Positions 20,926 to 32,401 of a DNA stretch of 64,000 nucleotides are shown here, in pieces (position 1 is the stretch's first letter; the number at the start of each line of letters is the position of its first letter). The notes beneath the pieces were generated by a model. The model saw only the letters and a program-made list of their open reading frames with translations. It was not told the origin of the DNA and ran no database searches. The position numbers and the translations under genes were made by a program. Origin of the DNA: Galeopsis tetrahit (taxonomy: Eukaryota > Streptophyta > Magnoliopsida > Lamiales > Lamiaceae); NCBI GenBank assembly GCA_963675135.1, contig OY776125.1, positions 63,191,441-63,255,440 of the forward strand, written 5' to 3'.

Positions 20926-21619
20926 GTCCAAAGGAGTTGATTAATCAAGGGGGAACTGAAAGTGATATTCAGCAGACTTGGTCAAGTCTACTGAAACTCA
21001 GAAAATTGGTCAGGACACTTGTCCATGGAAACTCAGGACACTTGTCCACAACACTTCAGGACACTTGTCCATGTAGGGTCAGATAAGTTGTCTTGACTAT
21101 CAAACCAAATCTTGGTCTGATAAACACCTATTTTGGGTAATCATTGCCTATTTTGATAACTGTCCCATTCCTTTTAAAGATACCACCTTTTCAAGGATTC
21201 AATTTGTCCCCTACCCAAAAAGTCACTTTCAATGCATTAAATGCCAAGATTTAACTCTGTTTGCATTAAACAATTCAAGACATGATCTACATTGATATCC
21301 CCCCAGTTTTAAACAAACACTAAACTCCTTCCCACGTTTGAATAAAAACAGTTTTTCTACTGTTCCATTAGTTATTAACCGTTGGATCACAACTGGCCAA
21401 CTCCCCTGAAATCAATCTTGGCCGTCCAAGCTTGATTTCCTCATTTGTAAACCGTTGAATTGCATTAAGACTCACCTACTCATTGACATACATTTCTTTT
21501 GGAATATTCACAAGTCTTAAGAAGCCCACCAAGTTCATTTTCCCCCAAGCATTCAAACCTTTCTTGAAACCCTAGCTTTCATCTTTTCAAACTCTCTCAA
21601 AACCCTTACTGTTTCTTCA
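20926..21619 (+). other. pol-ORF3 spacer of E2 with internal polypurine tract
   Basis: Non-coding. Nineteen bases after the pol stop begins AATCAAGGGGGAA (tract AAGGGGGAA at 20947-20955), the same motif that stands before the 3' LTR. The same motif follows pol in copies A (40463-40471) and B (47166-47174). Three CAGGACACTTGTCCA-like repeats lie at about 21010-21071. The rest is A/T-rich leader to the ORF3 ATG at 21620. Confidence 0.65.
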
Positions 21620-24600
21620 ATGGCTCCCAAAGCTAGACCTGAAATGGTTGTAGATTTCACCAACAAGGATCTAAACCTTGACTTTGGTTATCTTAGCCTC
21701 ACATTCGAGCCAATCCTTTCTTTTGAAAGTGAAGATCCTGAAGTGACTCCAACTTTGAGATGGTTGAGAAGGGCAGGACTTCAAAAGTTCATGCAAGAAA
21801 ACCCAGATTCTTGCCTTGAAACCTACATGGCTGAGTTCTTTGCATTCCTTAAGTGGAGAGGGAAGCCAGAGGATGGAGAAGTTACAACAAGGCTATCCTA
21901 CATAGCTGAAGGAGAGGAGGAAGAAAGATTTCACAGGGTGAAATTTTCTGAGGAAGAAGTAGATGCAACTTTTGGATTGCCCCCTGAAGGGAGGAATCCA
22001 GAATTCTATGGCAATGGCCATGAGCAAGAAATTGCTCAGGAATGGCTCCTTGTTCCAGGGCCAATCTCTTCTACCCAGCATAAGAGGACTCTCAAGCTCA
22101 AGTTCCTCAGCCTGTTTGAGGTAATTACTAAGAATCTATTGAGCAATACTAGCAGTCTAGAGTAAGTGAGTGCTCCAAGGATAAGGATAATGGTTGCAGT
22201 AATCGATGCCAGTGATAAGGGCATCAAATTTGATTGGAGAACCTTCATCTTGTCTGAAATGATGAAGGAAAAGACAAAATTTAAGGTGAAAGCCTACCAT
22301 AAGGTTGTGTTGGAGAGTAAACTCAAGTATTGCACAAGAGCAAGCATACTGATAGAGAAGTTTGCTCATTATTCTGAAATGCAAACATATGCAAAGCCCC
22401 TCCCTGCCCAGAAAATATTGTTCAGAAAGTTAAGCAAGAAAACTGAACAAAGGAGGATGCAGCTGGTCAAACCTGCTGAAGAGAAGCAAGAGGAAAAGCC
22501 AAAGTTGAAGAAGAGGACAAAAGCCAGGGCTGTCAAAACAAAGAAACTGTCTCAACTACCCTCAGAAGAAGCTTCAGGAGCATCAACTGAAGTTGCAGAA
22601 GAGGGAGTCCAAGTTCCTTCTGATCATTCAGAAGAGTTGAGATAAAAGTACAATGAGACAAGGCAGAAAAAGAAGGGTGACAAGAGGCCCAGGGAAGTTA
22701 TCCCTGAGAAAGAAGAAGGAAGTGGGAGCAGTAGGGCTAGCAAGAGGAGAGCCAAGCCTACTGACAAGATTCTGGAGCTTCAGGAGGAAAGGACACTTCA
22801 AGTGGCTCTAAGGGAAAGTAGGGCAGAAAGTAGGACTAAATCCAAGTCCAGGACTAACTCTTCTGGTTCTGGAACTCCTGAGTCCAAAGTCCCTGAAACC
22901 CAAAATTCTGAACCTAAATCTCCTGAAACTCACATTACCCCCACAAACCAACCCATTACCCCTGTTGATCTTACCAAGAGATATTCTCCAGAAGGGAGTG
23001 CACAAAGAGGGCCAATGGATGTGTTGGCAGATATTGCTGTGGATGAATCAAGACTTTTGTCTCCACTTAATTCATCAATGCTCAAGTATTCACAAGCTTT
23101 AGAACATGAACTTCTAGAGCCAACACCCCTGAGCAAAGTTCCTTCAGAACCATTGCCCTCAAAAGCAACTGAAGTACAGAACCATTGCTCTCAAAAGCAA
23201 CTGAAGTACCTTCTACTGCACCCAACCCTTCTGAAGCCAACCTTCCTGAATTCAATCTTCCTGAAGCTGTTATTCAAGCCAATATTCCTGAAACCAGAGC
23301 CATCTCCCCTATAACCCAAAGTCCCCATTCAAGTGGAGATGAGGAGGGGTATACTTATGAGAGTATGCTCAGAGGTGGAGCAAGTGCTACTGTGGACAGT
23401 CTGTACCCACAGCTTGCAGAATTTCCAAGACTGCAACAACTATTCCATGATTTGAGGACACTAGTGGATGTCAAAGACAAAACAATCATGGAGATTGCAC
23501 AAGTCATCTAAGACAAGGGTGCAAATTGGTGGCAGATTGAAGAGGGCAGACTACTTCACTTTGCTGGAGTGATCAAGACCAGATTCCTCACTGATGAGGA
23601 AATATTTGCAAAGTTAGTAGCTGACAAGATTGCTGAAGAGAAAGAGAGACTAGCTAAAGGGATCAAACACCCTGATAGCAGCTCAAATGATGATGATGGC
23701 AAAGATGACCCTTCAAACCCTCTCATCCCAACCCTCCTGAAACCAGCAAGTTTTCAAATCCTCTTGTAACCTATCATAGAAAAGGCTTTATATCTTCAGA
23801 GGTGTTGACCAAAGATGGTGACATAGCCAAAGATGCATCTGCCAATGAAGGTTCATCTGAACCTAAGGCACAGCTTAAAGATTTTGAGGCTCCTACCTTA
23901 GAAGCTGGTTTGATTAAAGCCTCTTCAGTGTCAGGAGAGTTGGACACTGATCAGCCTTTAATCATTCAGGTTGACTCAGTGGCTGCTGATATGAGCACTG
24001 TGATCTCCCATCAACTGCCATCTTTGAACCCTGATGAGGGTGAAGGTGCTACAGGTTTAGGAGAGGGAGTTGAAAAGGAAAGAGTAGTGAGAAAATCAGA
24101 GGGAGATATGGATGAAAGAGAGGTAGTTATTACTAAGATTGTGAGTGTACCACCAAATGAGGGTGGAATAAGTGAGGAAGGACAGGTTATTCTTGAAGTC
24201 AAGTCTGAACTTCAAGAATCCCTTGGTGAAAGAAGGCATGTTCCTTTGTGTGAGGACATCAATATTGAAGGGAGTCAAAAAGAAGTTGAAAATGAGAAAA
24301 GGCTGCTGATGTATCAGAGTCTTATGTTAAAAATACTAAGGGTGATGAGTGTTTGTTTTCTAACCCATTTGATCTGTCTGATCTTGCAGGACTTACATTT
24401 GATCAAAGCTTTGAAGATGATCTTTTAACTGACACTCACATTCAGGTGGATTCCAGCTCAGCCCAAGCAATTCTTGGTGAACATTCAGCAAAACTGGACT
24501 CCTTGGCTCATCAAGTCCAAATTGCTTATGCTGAAACTTCAGGCACTTTGGATGAGTAAGGTAGAACCTTGGCAGCTGTTGAAATGAGACTCACTGGCTC

Positions 24601-26362
24601 AGAGGATGTGGTGTTGCCCACAATTGAAGCAAGAATTAGTGGAGTAGAGTCTGGGTTGCAGACCATCTCTGCTGAAGTCCAGAAGGCAAAAACCAGCATG
24701 CAATCCATCTCCAAAGAAGTCAAGAAAGAGCAGAAGCTACTTAGAGGTAATCACAACAGTAATGTCAAAGCTCTTAGATTGACTGTCAAGCAAGCACTTG
24801 GCAAGAAAACAGCCATTCAGAAGAAGAGAGCTGAAGAGATGAGGTTAGCAATGGTGAAGGCTGCCTCAGAAAAGTTTTCCCAAGAAGTGATGGCCAAAAT
24901 TGCTGAAAGTGCAGTGGCCAACCTCACTGATCTCTTACAGGAAAACCTTGATGCATCCCTCAAAGAAACTATGGAAGAAGTTGTTCAGCAGAAGATGAAG
25001 CCTGTTCTAGCTTTCCTTAGCTTGAGTAGTGATAGAATGCAAAATATACATGATGAGAATGTATATCTGCTGGAGGAGATGAAGTCCTTAAACCAAGCCC
25101 AATCCCTCATGGCAACCACAATGAGTGAGCTAAAGCCCCAGTGCTTTGATGCTGCCAAAAAGGGGGAAAGAGAAAGAGCAAGGGCAAAGGGTGCCTTGAA
25201 AATTGGTGGATGAGATAAAGGCAAGGACAAGATGCCTGAAGGCAAGGGAAAGGAACCAGCAGTGCTGAATCTGGAAGATCTTGATGAAGATGAGCAACTA
25301 GCAATTGCTCTAAAGAACTCTGTTGCTTCAGCACAAGAAGAAAGAGTCAGATTGCAGCAAAGGCCGGGAGGAGAGGTTTCTGGTTTGGACAAAAATGCTG
25401 AAGGTGTCCAAACTAGAGGACAGATCAAGAAGGCCAAGGGAAATAAAAGAAAGCTTGAGACATTCACTGATTTTCCCAACAACCTTGAACTTCCTCCTGA
25501 ATTCAGAATTTAAGAAGAAGAGCCTATCTCCAAAAAGAGCAAGACTGCTGAAAAGGCCAAAACTACTGAAAAGGTCAAAACTGCTGAAGTGACCAAAACT
25601 GCTGAGAAAGCCAAGTCTTCTGAGACTGACAAGTCTACTGAGATTAAGTCCACTGAAGGTCCCAAAGCTGCTGAGAATATTGAAGTACGGTATGAAGAAG
25701 GCTTTGGACCTCAACCAAAGAAGAAGACAACAGTACTGATCAATGATCCATCCAAACTGTTTGTTGAAGGATATGGCAAAGACCCTGAAACACAACAAAA
25801 GCTGGCTGTGATGAGAGCCCAAGAAAAGATGGATCTAATGGAATAATCTCACAGAGCAAGAGACAAGAGAAGGGCTGGTTTTCAGAAGCCAAGAAGAAGG
25901 GGAGCTACTTACAGCAAGTTGAAGCCACAGCTGCTGATTCTAATTGACACCAAATATCCTCACTTGGATAAATGGTTGCCAATACAGCTGAATGACTCTT
26001 GGGAAGAGGCCAAAAGGGAGTTTTTCTATGACTACTATGTCATTGACAGGTGGAATGGAAAGAATGTTAACTCCACCTTCACTGAGTTCATGATTGAATA
26101 CCACAGAGAACTATATCAACAATTGCTTGCAGCTGCTGATATTGCAAGACTTGAACTCACAGCCCCTAAACCTATCATCTTAATGCCTCCCAAGAAGGAA
26201 GGCTTCATTGATCAGTCAATGATATTTCAGGAATTCTTTGAGATCCTGAAGTTGAACAGAATGGTGCTAGGACCAAAGGGAACAAATCAAGAGGCCATGG
26301 AATTAAAGAAGAGAGTGTGGGCACAATATGGGATGGTGCCACCTCTTGAAGATAACCTTTGA
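21620..26362 (+). pseudogene. ORF3 of E2, env-position coiled-coil protein
   Basis: Spans about 1580 codons from ATG 21620 (MAPKARPEMVVDF). Stops at 22163, 22643, 23509, 24557, 25211, 25511 and 25844 and shifts near 23180, 23770 and 24310 break it into ten pieces; the collinear E4 copy (62130-64000, 29677-30281) shows they form one gene. N-terminus: globular (LRWLRRAGLQKFM, VKFSEEEVDATFGLP). Middle: Lys/Arg-rich NLS-like clusters, Ser/Pro/Glu-rich stretches and a 32-bp tandem duplication (23146-23209). 24569-25213: long coiled coil (IEARISGVESGLQTI, SDRMQNIHDENVYLL). 25530-25640: KTAEKAK-like repeats. C-terminus: conserved block (DTKYPHLDKWLPIQL, REFFYDYYVI, WAQYGMVPPLEDNL). No membrane segment is seen. 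Function unknown. Confidence 0.8.
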
Positions 26363-26832
26363 ATTGGCTAAGTCCTCTTGACCCTTATGTGCTGAAATGG
26401 ATAAATGCTTATCTTGGTTGTTGCCTTGTTGATATGATCATCTATGCTGAATGTTGCTCAAGTTTGCTGATATGTGTAGTTTTCTCTGATAATCACAAAT
26501 TTGCTCTGATCCTGATGATTAGTTAGATTTTTGCTCATATGTAATGCTGTCTGATTCATGCTCTGATATGTTTATTCAACTATCAACAAGCCTGTAATGA
26601 TCTTTAAATGAATGATAGTTGAACATCTATTTTGAATCAAGAAACAGCATTACATGTTCTCAACTTACCTGACTTATCAACATATATGCAATAAAAACAG
26701 TAAATACACTAACACTTTTTCTTTCAGGAAACTTGACCTAAGTCACCATTACTAAAGAAAATTGTAATAAGTGTAGTCAAGTCACCTTTGCATAGATTGT
26801 ATAGGTTTTGGCATCATCAAAAAGGGGGAAAT
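26363..26832 (+). other. 3' UTR and polypurine tract of E2
   Basis: Non-coding, rich in TGCTGAT/CTGATATG-type short repeats (about 26390-26580). It ends in the polypurine tract AAAAAGGGGGAAAT (26819-26832) directly before the LTR. The motif ggttttggcatcatc just upstream is mirrored on the minus strand of E4 at about 29354-29368. Confidence 0.7.
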
Positions 26833-28572
26833 TGTTGGGAATAAAATGAGTTTTGATTATGATACCAAAACCCCTTTAAGATATGCCAATTAGATAAGTC
26901 AGAATACATGAACATGTTTCAGGAATGTTGGAACATGTAGTTTAACACTAGTTGAGAAGCTGATATGTTAGGTAGCTCTTTGAAACATGTAGATTCACTA
27001 GTTGAGGGGGAACATATGCTTAGAAGACTACATGAATCATATCCCCTCAAGACTCAAAAAAGACAAACTTATCCCAAGTCTGCTGAAGGACAAATGTGCT
27101 CATCAAGTCAAAACATCTACAGATCAAGTCTTCTGAAGATCAAACATGTTGAATGCAAACATCAAAAGATCTAATCTACTGAAGCATACAAATTCAGAAG
27201 GATTGTCCAGCTAGATTGATCAGCAAGATTAACTAAGCAGAGTTGACTCAGCATACTTGAACCAGAACTGTCCCAAGGACAACTATGCTGAAATGATCAA
27301 TGCTACTGAATCAAATCACAAATGCTTAAAGATCATCAAGAGTCATCCATGCAAAGGGATAGAGCCAAAACATCTGAAGAGCTAAGAGCCAACACTACTG
27401 ATGAGCATAGTCTGCTGAAGTTGATAAGCAGAACTATCCCAATGATAAGGAATGTTGTCCTTATCTCAGGATCTTTGATAAGAAGAGATGTCTATGTTTG
27501 ACCAAGGGAATCTTGAAGTCAGACATTGGGAAAAGTGCTGCAATGTAAAGACAAAACAGTTACAGCCGTTTATTTCCTAACTTAAGGACATGTCACTATC
27601 AAGAATTTGTCTTCCAGTTTGAAGAGTTCAAGGAAGACATTTATGGACATTTGAGACTGCCTCTCCAACTGACAAATCCTCAAATTTGTCTATAAATACA
27701 GAAGTGTGAAGACCATTTGAAGTACCTCAACACATCCAACTATCCTACAAGTACACAAGTGCTTTCAAAGTTCTGAAAGAGACTATCTTAGTCTTCAAAA
27801 ACTTCATCCTAAGCTAAACTTCATTATATATTCATACAAAGCTTAGAGAGATATCCTATCCTTATACACTGAACTTCATTGTAAAGTATATCTCATTAGT
27901 TGGAACCAAACTTCAACCCTTATACCTTTCAAGTGAGAAAGTTAGAAGGTTGTAGTAGTAGAAGTGGAAGGAGCTGACTGTTGAGAGAAGAACAGTTCAG
28001 TTCTGAGTTAAGAAAGGGTACTAGGACTCTTGACATCCTAGGGATCAAGGCACCAAGGAGTGGTGTGGTTGATCAAGTGCACCTTGGCACTATAAAACAA
28101 GTTAATTCCAAGAGTGAAGGAATTATCCTGTTAAATCAGGGAAAGTGGATGTAGGAGCTTGAGTCTCTGAACCACTATAAACTCTTGTGTTGATTTACTT
28201 TCAAGCACTTACATACATACAACACTGCACAAACTGGACTTTCAAAGATACATATCCTAAACTGTGCAAAACAAGATTTGGACAAGTTCCCTGAAACTGT
28301 GAAACTATGAAAGGATTTCAGAACTTAAAGGAGTTTGAAACTAAAGGGCCAACTACTAATTCCGCACATATAACTCCATTAGATGGTTATTCAACTAAGT
28401 ACTCCATAGTGCTTAGTAGTTTGACTATCTTACAAGAGTTAATCATATCAGCAGAGTTGTCCAGGACAACCCTGCTGGAGTCATATTTGGTTAAAGTTAA
28501 AAAGATTTGCATACAAGTGTATTCCCTCCCCCCCCCCCATACACTTTTTATATACTCCTTTCAGGACCAACA
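26833..28572 (+). repeat. 3' LTR of E2
   Basis: 1740 bp, TGTTGGGAATAAAATG...TTCAGGACCAACA, with TGTTGG/CCAACA inverted ends. A TATA box TATAAATA at 27691-27698 splits it into a U3 of about 880 bp and R-U5. A C-homopolymer of 11 (28528-28538) lies near the 3' end. The following base (28573) starts an inverted LTR fragment of the same family. Confidence 0.88.
27691..27698 (+). promoter_or_regulatory. TATA box in E2 LTR
   Basis: TATAAATA preceded by C/T-rich sequence. Outward transcription would run into the inverted E4 LTR. Confidence 0.6.
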
Positions 28573-29345
28573 ATATATCTCTAAGCTTTGTATGATTTAC
28601 AATGTGTTCAGCTTAGTTGGTAACTCGAAGTGTATGGAAACTCTAAGAATGAAATATTCTTTGAGAGTGTTTAAGGTTTGTAGGCTTTGAATGCTTGTAG
28701 TTTCCACACATGAATGGTTTCCATACTCCAGTATTTATAGAGCAAGATGAAGTTATGTCCGTTGGAGAGACAACCTCAAAATGTATATATTTGTCTTCTT
28801 TGAACTCTGCAACTTGAAGACAGATTCTTGAAAGTGACATGTCCTTGTTTTGGGAAGTAAACGGCTGGAAGCTTCTTGTCTTGACTTTGATGCACTCTTC
28901 CCAATGTCTGACTTGAAGATTCAGTTAATCAAGCATGGACATTTCTTCTGATCATTGGTCCCTTGATAAGGGTCAACTTTCCTTATCATCAAGACTGATC
29001 TGCTTATCACTTTCAGCTGATTTTTCCTATCAGCAGTGTTGACTAGCTTCTTTAGTTGAGTTGGCTCTTTAACTTCACTGATCATTGTTTGATAGCTTCT
29101 AAGCATCCATGTTTCCATATCAGTGGATTTCACCATATCAGGAAAGTTGTCTCTTGCCTTAGACTTGATTGTTTTCACTTCCAGTTTAGTGTGCTTGGTC
29201 AATTCTGCTGGAAATCTCCTCTGATCTTGTTAGCATGTACATCAGCAGACTTGGTCTAACTGATGTGTTCTTCTGAATTGATCATCAGGGAGATTGTCTC
29301 TCTACTAGGCTAGTCTGACTATCAGCACAGTAGAGCATTCAAAGG
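28573..29345 (-). repeat. Partial 3' LTR of E4
   Basis: The reverse complement of 28573 onward matches the E2 LTR from about 27850 backward: the run tcatacaaagcttagagat at 27834 is mirrored at 28575-28594, and a TATA box (TATAAATA, minus) sits at 28732-28739. Similarity is clear to about 28960 and weak afterwards. The LTR start TGTTGG and the polypurine tract are not recognisable; sequence passes straight into the 3' UTR motif ggttttggcatcat. The outer boundary is approximate. Confidence 0.65.
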
Positions 29346-29676
29346 TGACTCTCTATGATGCCAAAACCTATACAAAGGTGACTTGACTATACTATTACAT
29401 GTATCTTCAGTAGAGATGCTAAGGTCAAATTTCCTGAAAGAAAATGTTAGCACAATCACATTTTTAATCATATATAGGTTAATTCATGCAAGTTGAGACA
29501 ATGAGATATTATCTCTTGAAGCAAAATGGTTGATTTTCATTGATATAACATATGAGCATTACAAATCATGATGATAGTCAAAATCAATCAATCAGAGCAT
29601 GTAATCAGAGCATAAGACATAAATACACATATATATCAGCAGCTATGAGCAATGAGAACAAGGAAACTTAGCAGTT
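29346..29676 (-). other. 3' UTR of E4
   Basis: Reverse complement of the E2 region 26400-26815, for example the aagtcacctttgxatag and tttctttcaggaaa motifs. Non-coding. Confidence 0.6.
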
Positions 29677-30281
29677 TCAGAGGTCATCTTCAGGAGGTGG
29701 CACCATCCCATACTGTGCCCAAACTATTTTCTTCAGATCCATGACCTCCTTGTTTGTTCCCTTGGGTCCAACCTTCAGCTTCTCCATCTTGAGAATTTCA
29801 ATGAACTCTTGGAGAATCCTTTACTGATCAATGTAGTCTTCAAGCTTTTGAGGCATATAGATGATGGGACCAGGGGCTTTGAATTCTACTCTTGCTATAT
29901 CTGCAGCAGCAAAGAGTTTCTGGTAAAGCTCACTATGATTATCATACATAAACTGAGTGAAGATGCATTCAATGTCTTCATCCAGCCATCTGCCTATGAC
30001 ATAAAAGTCATAAAAAAATTCTCTCTTAGCTTCCTCCCATTCATCATTCAGCTGGATTGGGACCCATTTATCAAGATGGGGATACTTGGTGTCCATCTTG
30101 ATCAGCAGTTGTGGCTTTAGCTTGGTGTAAGATGCTCTCTTTCTTCTTAGCTTCACAAAGCTTTCTCTTCTCAAGTCTCGGGCTCTGTTTGCTTCCATGA
30201 GAGCTTCCATCTTCTCTTGTGCTCTCATCATGGACAATTTGTGCTGAGTTTCAGCATCCTTTCCAAAAGCCTTCTTCAAAC
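29677..30281 (-). pseudogene. ORF3 C-terminal block of E4
   Basis: Minus-strand frame matching the end of E2 ORF3: MRAQEKMEALMEANRARD, DTKYPHLDKWVPIQL, REFFYDFYVIGRW, then IDQ followed by a TAA at 29821-29823 (the E2 copy has IDQSMIFQEF). It continues to WAQYGMVPPPEDDL and the natural stop at 29677-29679. The right edge (30281) is the insertion site of E5; the upstream part resumes at 62130 with roughly ten bases missing compared with E2. Confidence 0.82.
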
Positions 30282-30581
30282 TGTTAGGGTTATACTGGCA
30301 AGTATGCTTTTAATGCTAGAATTTAATAGGACATGTAGAACATGGACGTGTTGTAGTATACTTAAAAGCAGACTTTGAGTGCTACTTCTGTATACTGGCA
30401 AGTATGCTTTTAGTGCTACTTCTGTATACAAACTAATTCTTGCACTTATAAATGAGAATAATATTTTTATCACTGGTTGCTTTAAATATAATGAATGTTA
30501 ATTATTTATTGCATAAACGTTCCGATGTATTTTACATTGTAGACAATGTGGTGTGTAGAAGATCACATTGTCAGTTTCTTG

Positions 30582-30589
30582 TATATAAG
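30582..30589 (+). promoter_or_regulatory. TATA box of E5 5' LTR
   Basis: TATATAAG, conserved at 60606-60613 in the 3' LTR. Confidence 0.65.
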
Positions 30590-31070
30590 TACAATTGATT
30601 CACAACTTAGATGGAATTGAACAATCCATTGGTAGAAGTTGAGGTGTAAGGCTCGGATTGGTTTATCTTGACCAAGAGATTACACTAGTGCATTATGATG
30701 TGCTGAATAGGACCTACAGAGAAAAGAAAAAAAAAAGATCTGTAATTTTCGAAATTACAGTTTGTGCAACAAGAGAAAATTAATTCTTCCTTGAGAGTTA
30801 ATAGTTCGTGAGATCTCCCACCGGGTCAACGGACTAGGACTTAGGGAATACTTGAGAAGGCAATTGGGTTGAAGTTGTTACTCTTCTCAACGATATGTCT
30901 CCGATTTAAAGGTAAACACGTAATCCCTTAGTTCCGCATGTTTAGGGATTTAATTATTTTACCGTACATTCATTACATAAATTAGTTGATTTAATTTGTT
31001 TAAATTATGAAATTAGATTTATGATAATTCATATTTAAATTACGTCCCAAATAGATCCGGGTAATTTTAA

Positions 31071-31155
31071 AGGAGTCTCAAAGGATTCCCGAGAGTCTCA
31101 AAAGATCCCTAGGGCATCTCAAAAGATTCCCGGGAGTCTCAAAGGATTCCTAGCG
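31071..31155 (+). repeat. Short tandem repeats in E5 LTR
   Basis: Four imperfect units of about 20 bp built on agtctcaaaggattcccg; the same array is in the 3' LTR at about 61900-61980. Confidence 0.6.
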
Positions 31156-31297
31156 TGATGGTCCATAACCCACAAATGCCAATAATTCCCCACAAAGGAG
31201 ATGGAGAATGTGGTCCCATAATAATTTCCCACAAAGGAGTTGGGGACCACATTGTTGGGGGACTATTATTGGGTATTGGGATTAATTTCCCAACAGA

Positions 31298-31310
31298 TGG
31301 TATCAGAGCC
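31298..31310 (+). promoter_or_regulatory. Primer-binding site of E5
   Basis: TGGTATCAGAGCC, two bases after the LTR end, complementary to initiator Met-tRNA. Confidence 0.92.
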
Positions 31311-32401
31311 AAGGTTTTGGGCTCTGTAATTTAAATTAGAATTTAAATCTATTTACATTAAATTGATATTTGGATGGTAGAATTGTTAGATCTTTTTTTT
31401 GCAGGTATCCAATTATCATGGTTTTAATGTATGTTTTAATTTATGTTGTTTGAATGTGGTTTTTAATCTGATTCGGTCAGATTTGTTTTTCCCGTGAGAA
31501 AATCCACGGGTAGATTAGATTATTTAATTTGTAATAGACTACTCTAGATGTTAGATTTATTTTTTGTAAATAAATTGTAACGGATCAAAGATGAAGACCG
31601 TTGGACGGATTAAAGAATCGGAGGCGCACCCGGACGACCAAGCCACACGGGCCGGTTGTGGGCGTGGCGTGATTTTTTTTTTGTTGCGGCCGTGGGAGTA
31701 TGAATTTCTTATTTCTTCAATACGAGAAAATTAAACCATGATAATTGGACGTGTTTGCCTAATTTTGTTTTGTTATTATGCTATGATTATTTGTTAATTT
31801 TGCATGAGGATTCGTGAAAAACCTCAAGTTTAAAAATTACTAAGTATGTTTTTTTAATCAAATTTATTTAAGATAATAAATTGATTAAATGGCCTCCATA
31901 ATTTATTTATTTGTGAAGTCTTTTGGCTACGCATTGGCAAGCGCCTCTCTCCCTATCGGATAGGCCAAAGGATAAGTTCACATGAATAAATTCCTTTAAG
32001 GATGATTGTGGATTATTACTTGTGGCGGTATGACCCTCCCATCGAGTGGCTTATTCAAAACGAAACAATAGTCCTGTATTTAATTATGGTTATTACTTAG
32101 GTATAAAATTGATATATTAACTTCCCATCGGAGTCCCTGTCAATTTTATATGGCCAGGTTAAAGCCAACTATTAATTTTGAATTAAAGGTTTGTAACTGC
32201 TTTGTTTGTAACCTGCTTAAATGTATTTGAGTAAACGTTCACACTCATCGTGACTTGCTTAAATTGGTTTTAAGATGTTGGCTGATGCATGTTTATATCG
32301 GTTTTTGAGGTTTTTGATATAGTACATGTGATCAAATTATGTGATAATTTTTGTGTTAATAGGATATTAATACAAATTATATATTTTATTTTCAGTTCAG
32401 C
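31311..32401 (+). other. Untranslated leader of E5
   Basis: About 1.1 kb of A/T-rich leader with no long frame. The region probably holds the packaging signal, which is inferred from position only. Confidence 0.6.

Larger units (their letters stand above)
3496..28572 (+). mobile_element. Sirevirus-type element E2 with ORF3, interrupted by LINE/C3
   Basis: Two plus-strand segments read as one element. Segment 1 (3496-4285) has gag-protease linker, protease and the first half of integrase. Segment 2 (about 18283-28572) has the rest of integrase, RT, RNase H, an internal polypurine tract, ORF3 (21620-26362), the terminal polypurine tract and a 1740-bp 3' LTR. The integrase break falls between the first Asp region (VDDFSRFTWVVFLLKKK) and a segment that aligns with KLPELLKRI in copy B, so the halves are complementary. 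E2 has no 5' LTR or gag of its own; its left end joins E1 directly. Its 3' LTR abuts an opposite-orientation LTR of the same family (E4). Confidence 0.85.
25700..30281. repeat. Tail-to-tail inverted pair of E2 and E4 3' ends
   Basis: E2 (ORF3 end, 3' UTR, LTR up to about 27850) and E4 (28573-30281) are inverted copies separated by about 720 bp of E2 R-U5. The centre is LTR sequence, unlike the pol-centred A/B palindrome. Confidence 0.7.
30282..31295 (+). repeat. 5' LTR of E5 (internally deleted)
   Basis: 1014 bp, TGTTAGGGTTATACTGG...ATTTCCCAACA. Compared with the 3' LTR it lacks about 790 bp: cctacagaga at about 30721 joins directly to the aaagaaaaaaaaaagatc run that lies at about 61549 in the 3' copy. 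Its first 150 bp are also rearranged, with a repeated tatactggcaagtatgcttttagtgc block. TATA box TATATAAG at 30582-30589. A short tandem motif (ggagtctcaaa.gattccc) occurs about four times at 31071-31155. Confidence 0.9.

Noticed and set aside
25328..25822. 164-codon minus-strand Ser/Phe-rich frame, and its counterpart at 62163-62663 on the plus strand
   Set aside because: Both are antisense to Lys/Glu-rich coiled-coil ORF3 sequence, which gives Phe/Leu/Ser-rich shadows that can mimic membrane proteins.
28528..28538. C-homopolymer of 11 as a regulatory tract
   Set aside because: Lone homopolymer in LTR U5; its length may simply be uncertain.
28307..28690. 127-codon plus-strand frame across the E2/E4 LTR junction
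   Set aside because: It crosses from one LTR into an inverted other LTR, so it cannot be an ancestral gene.
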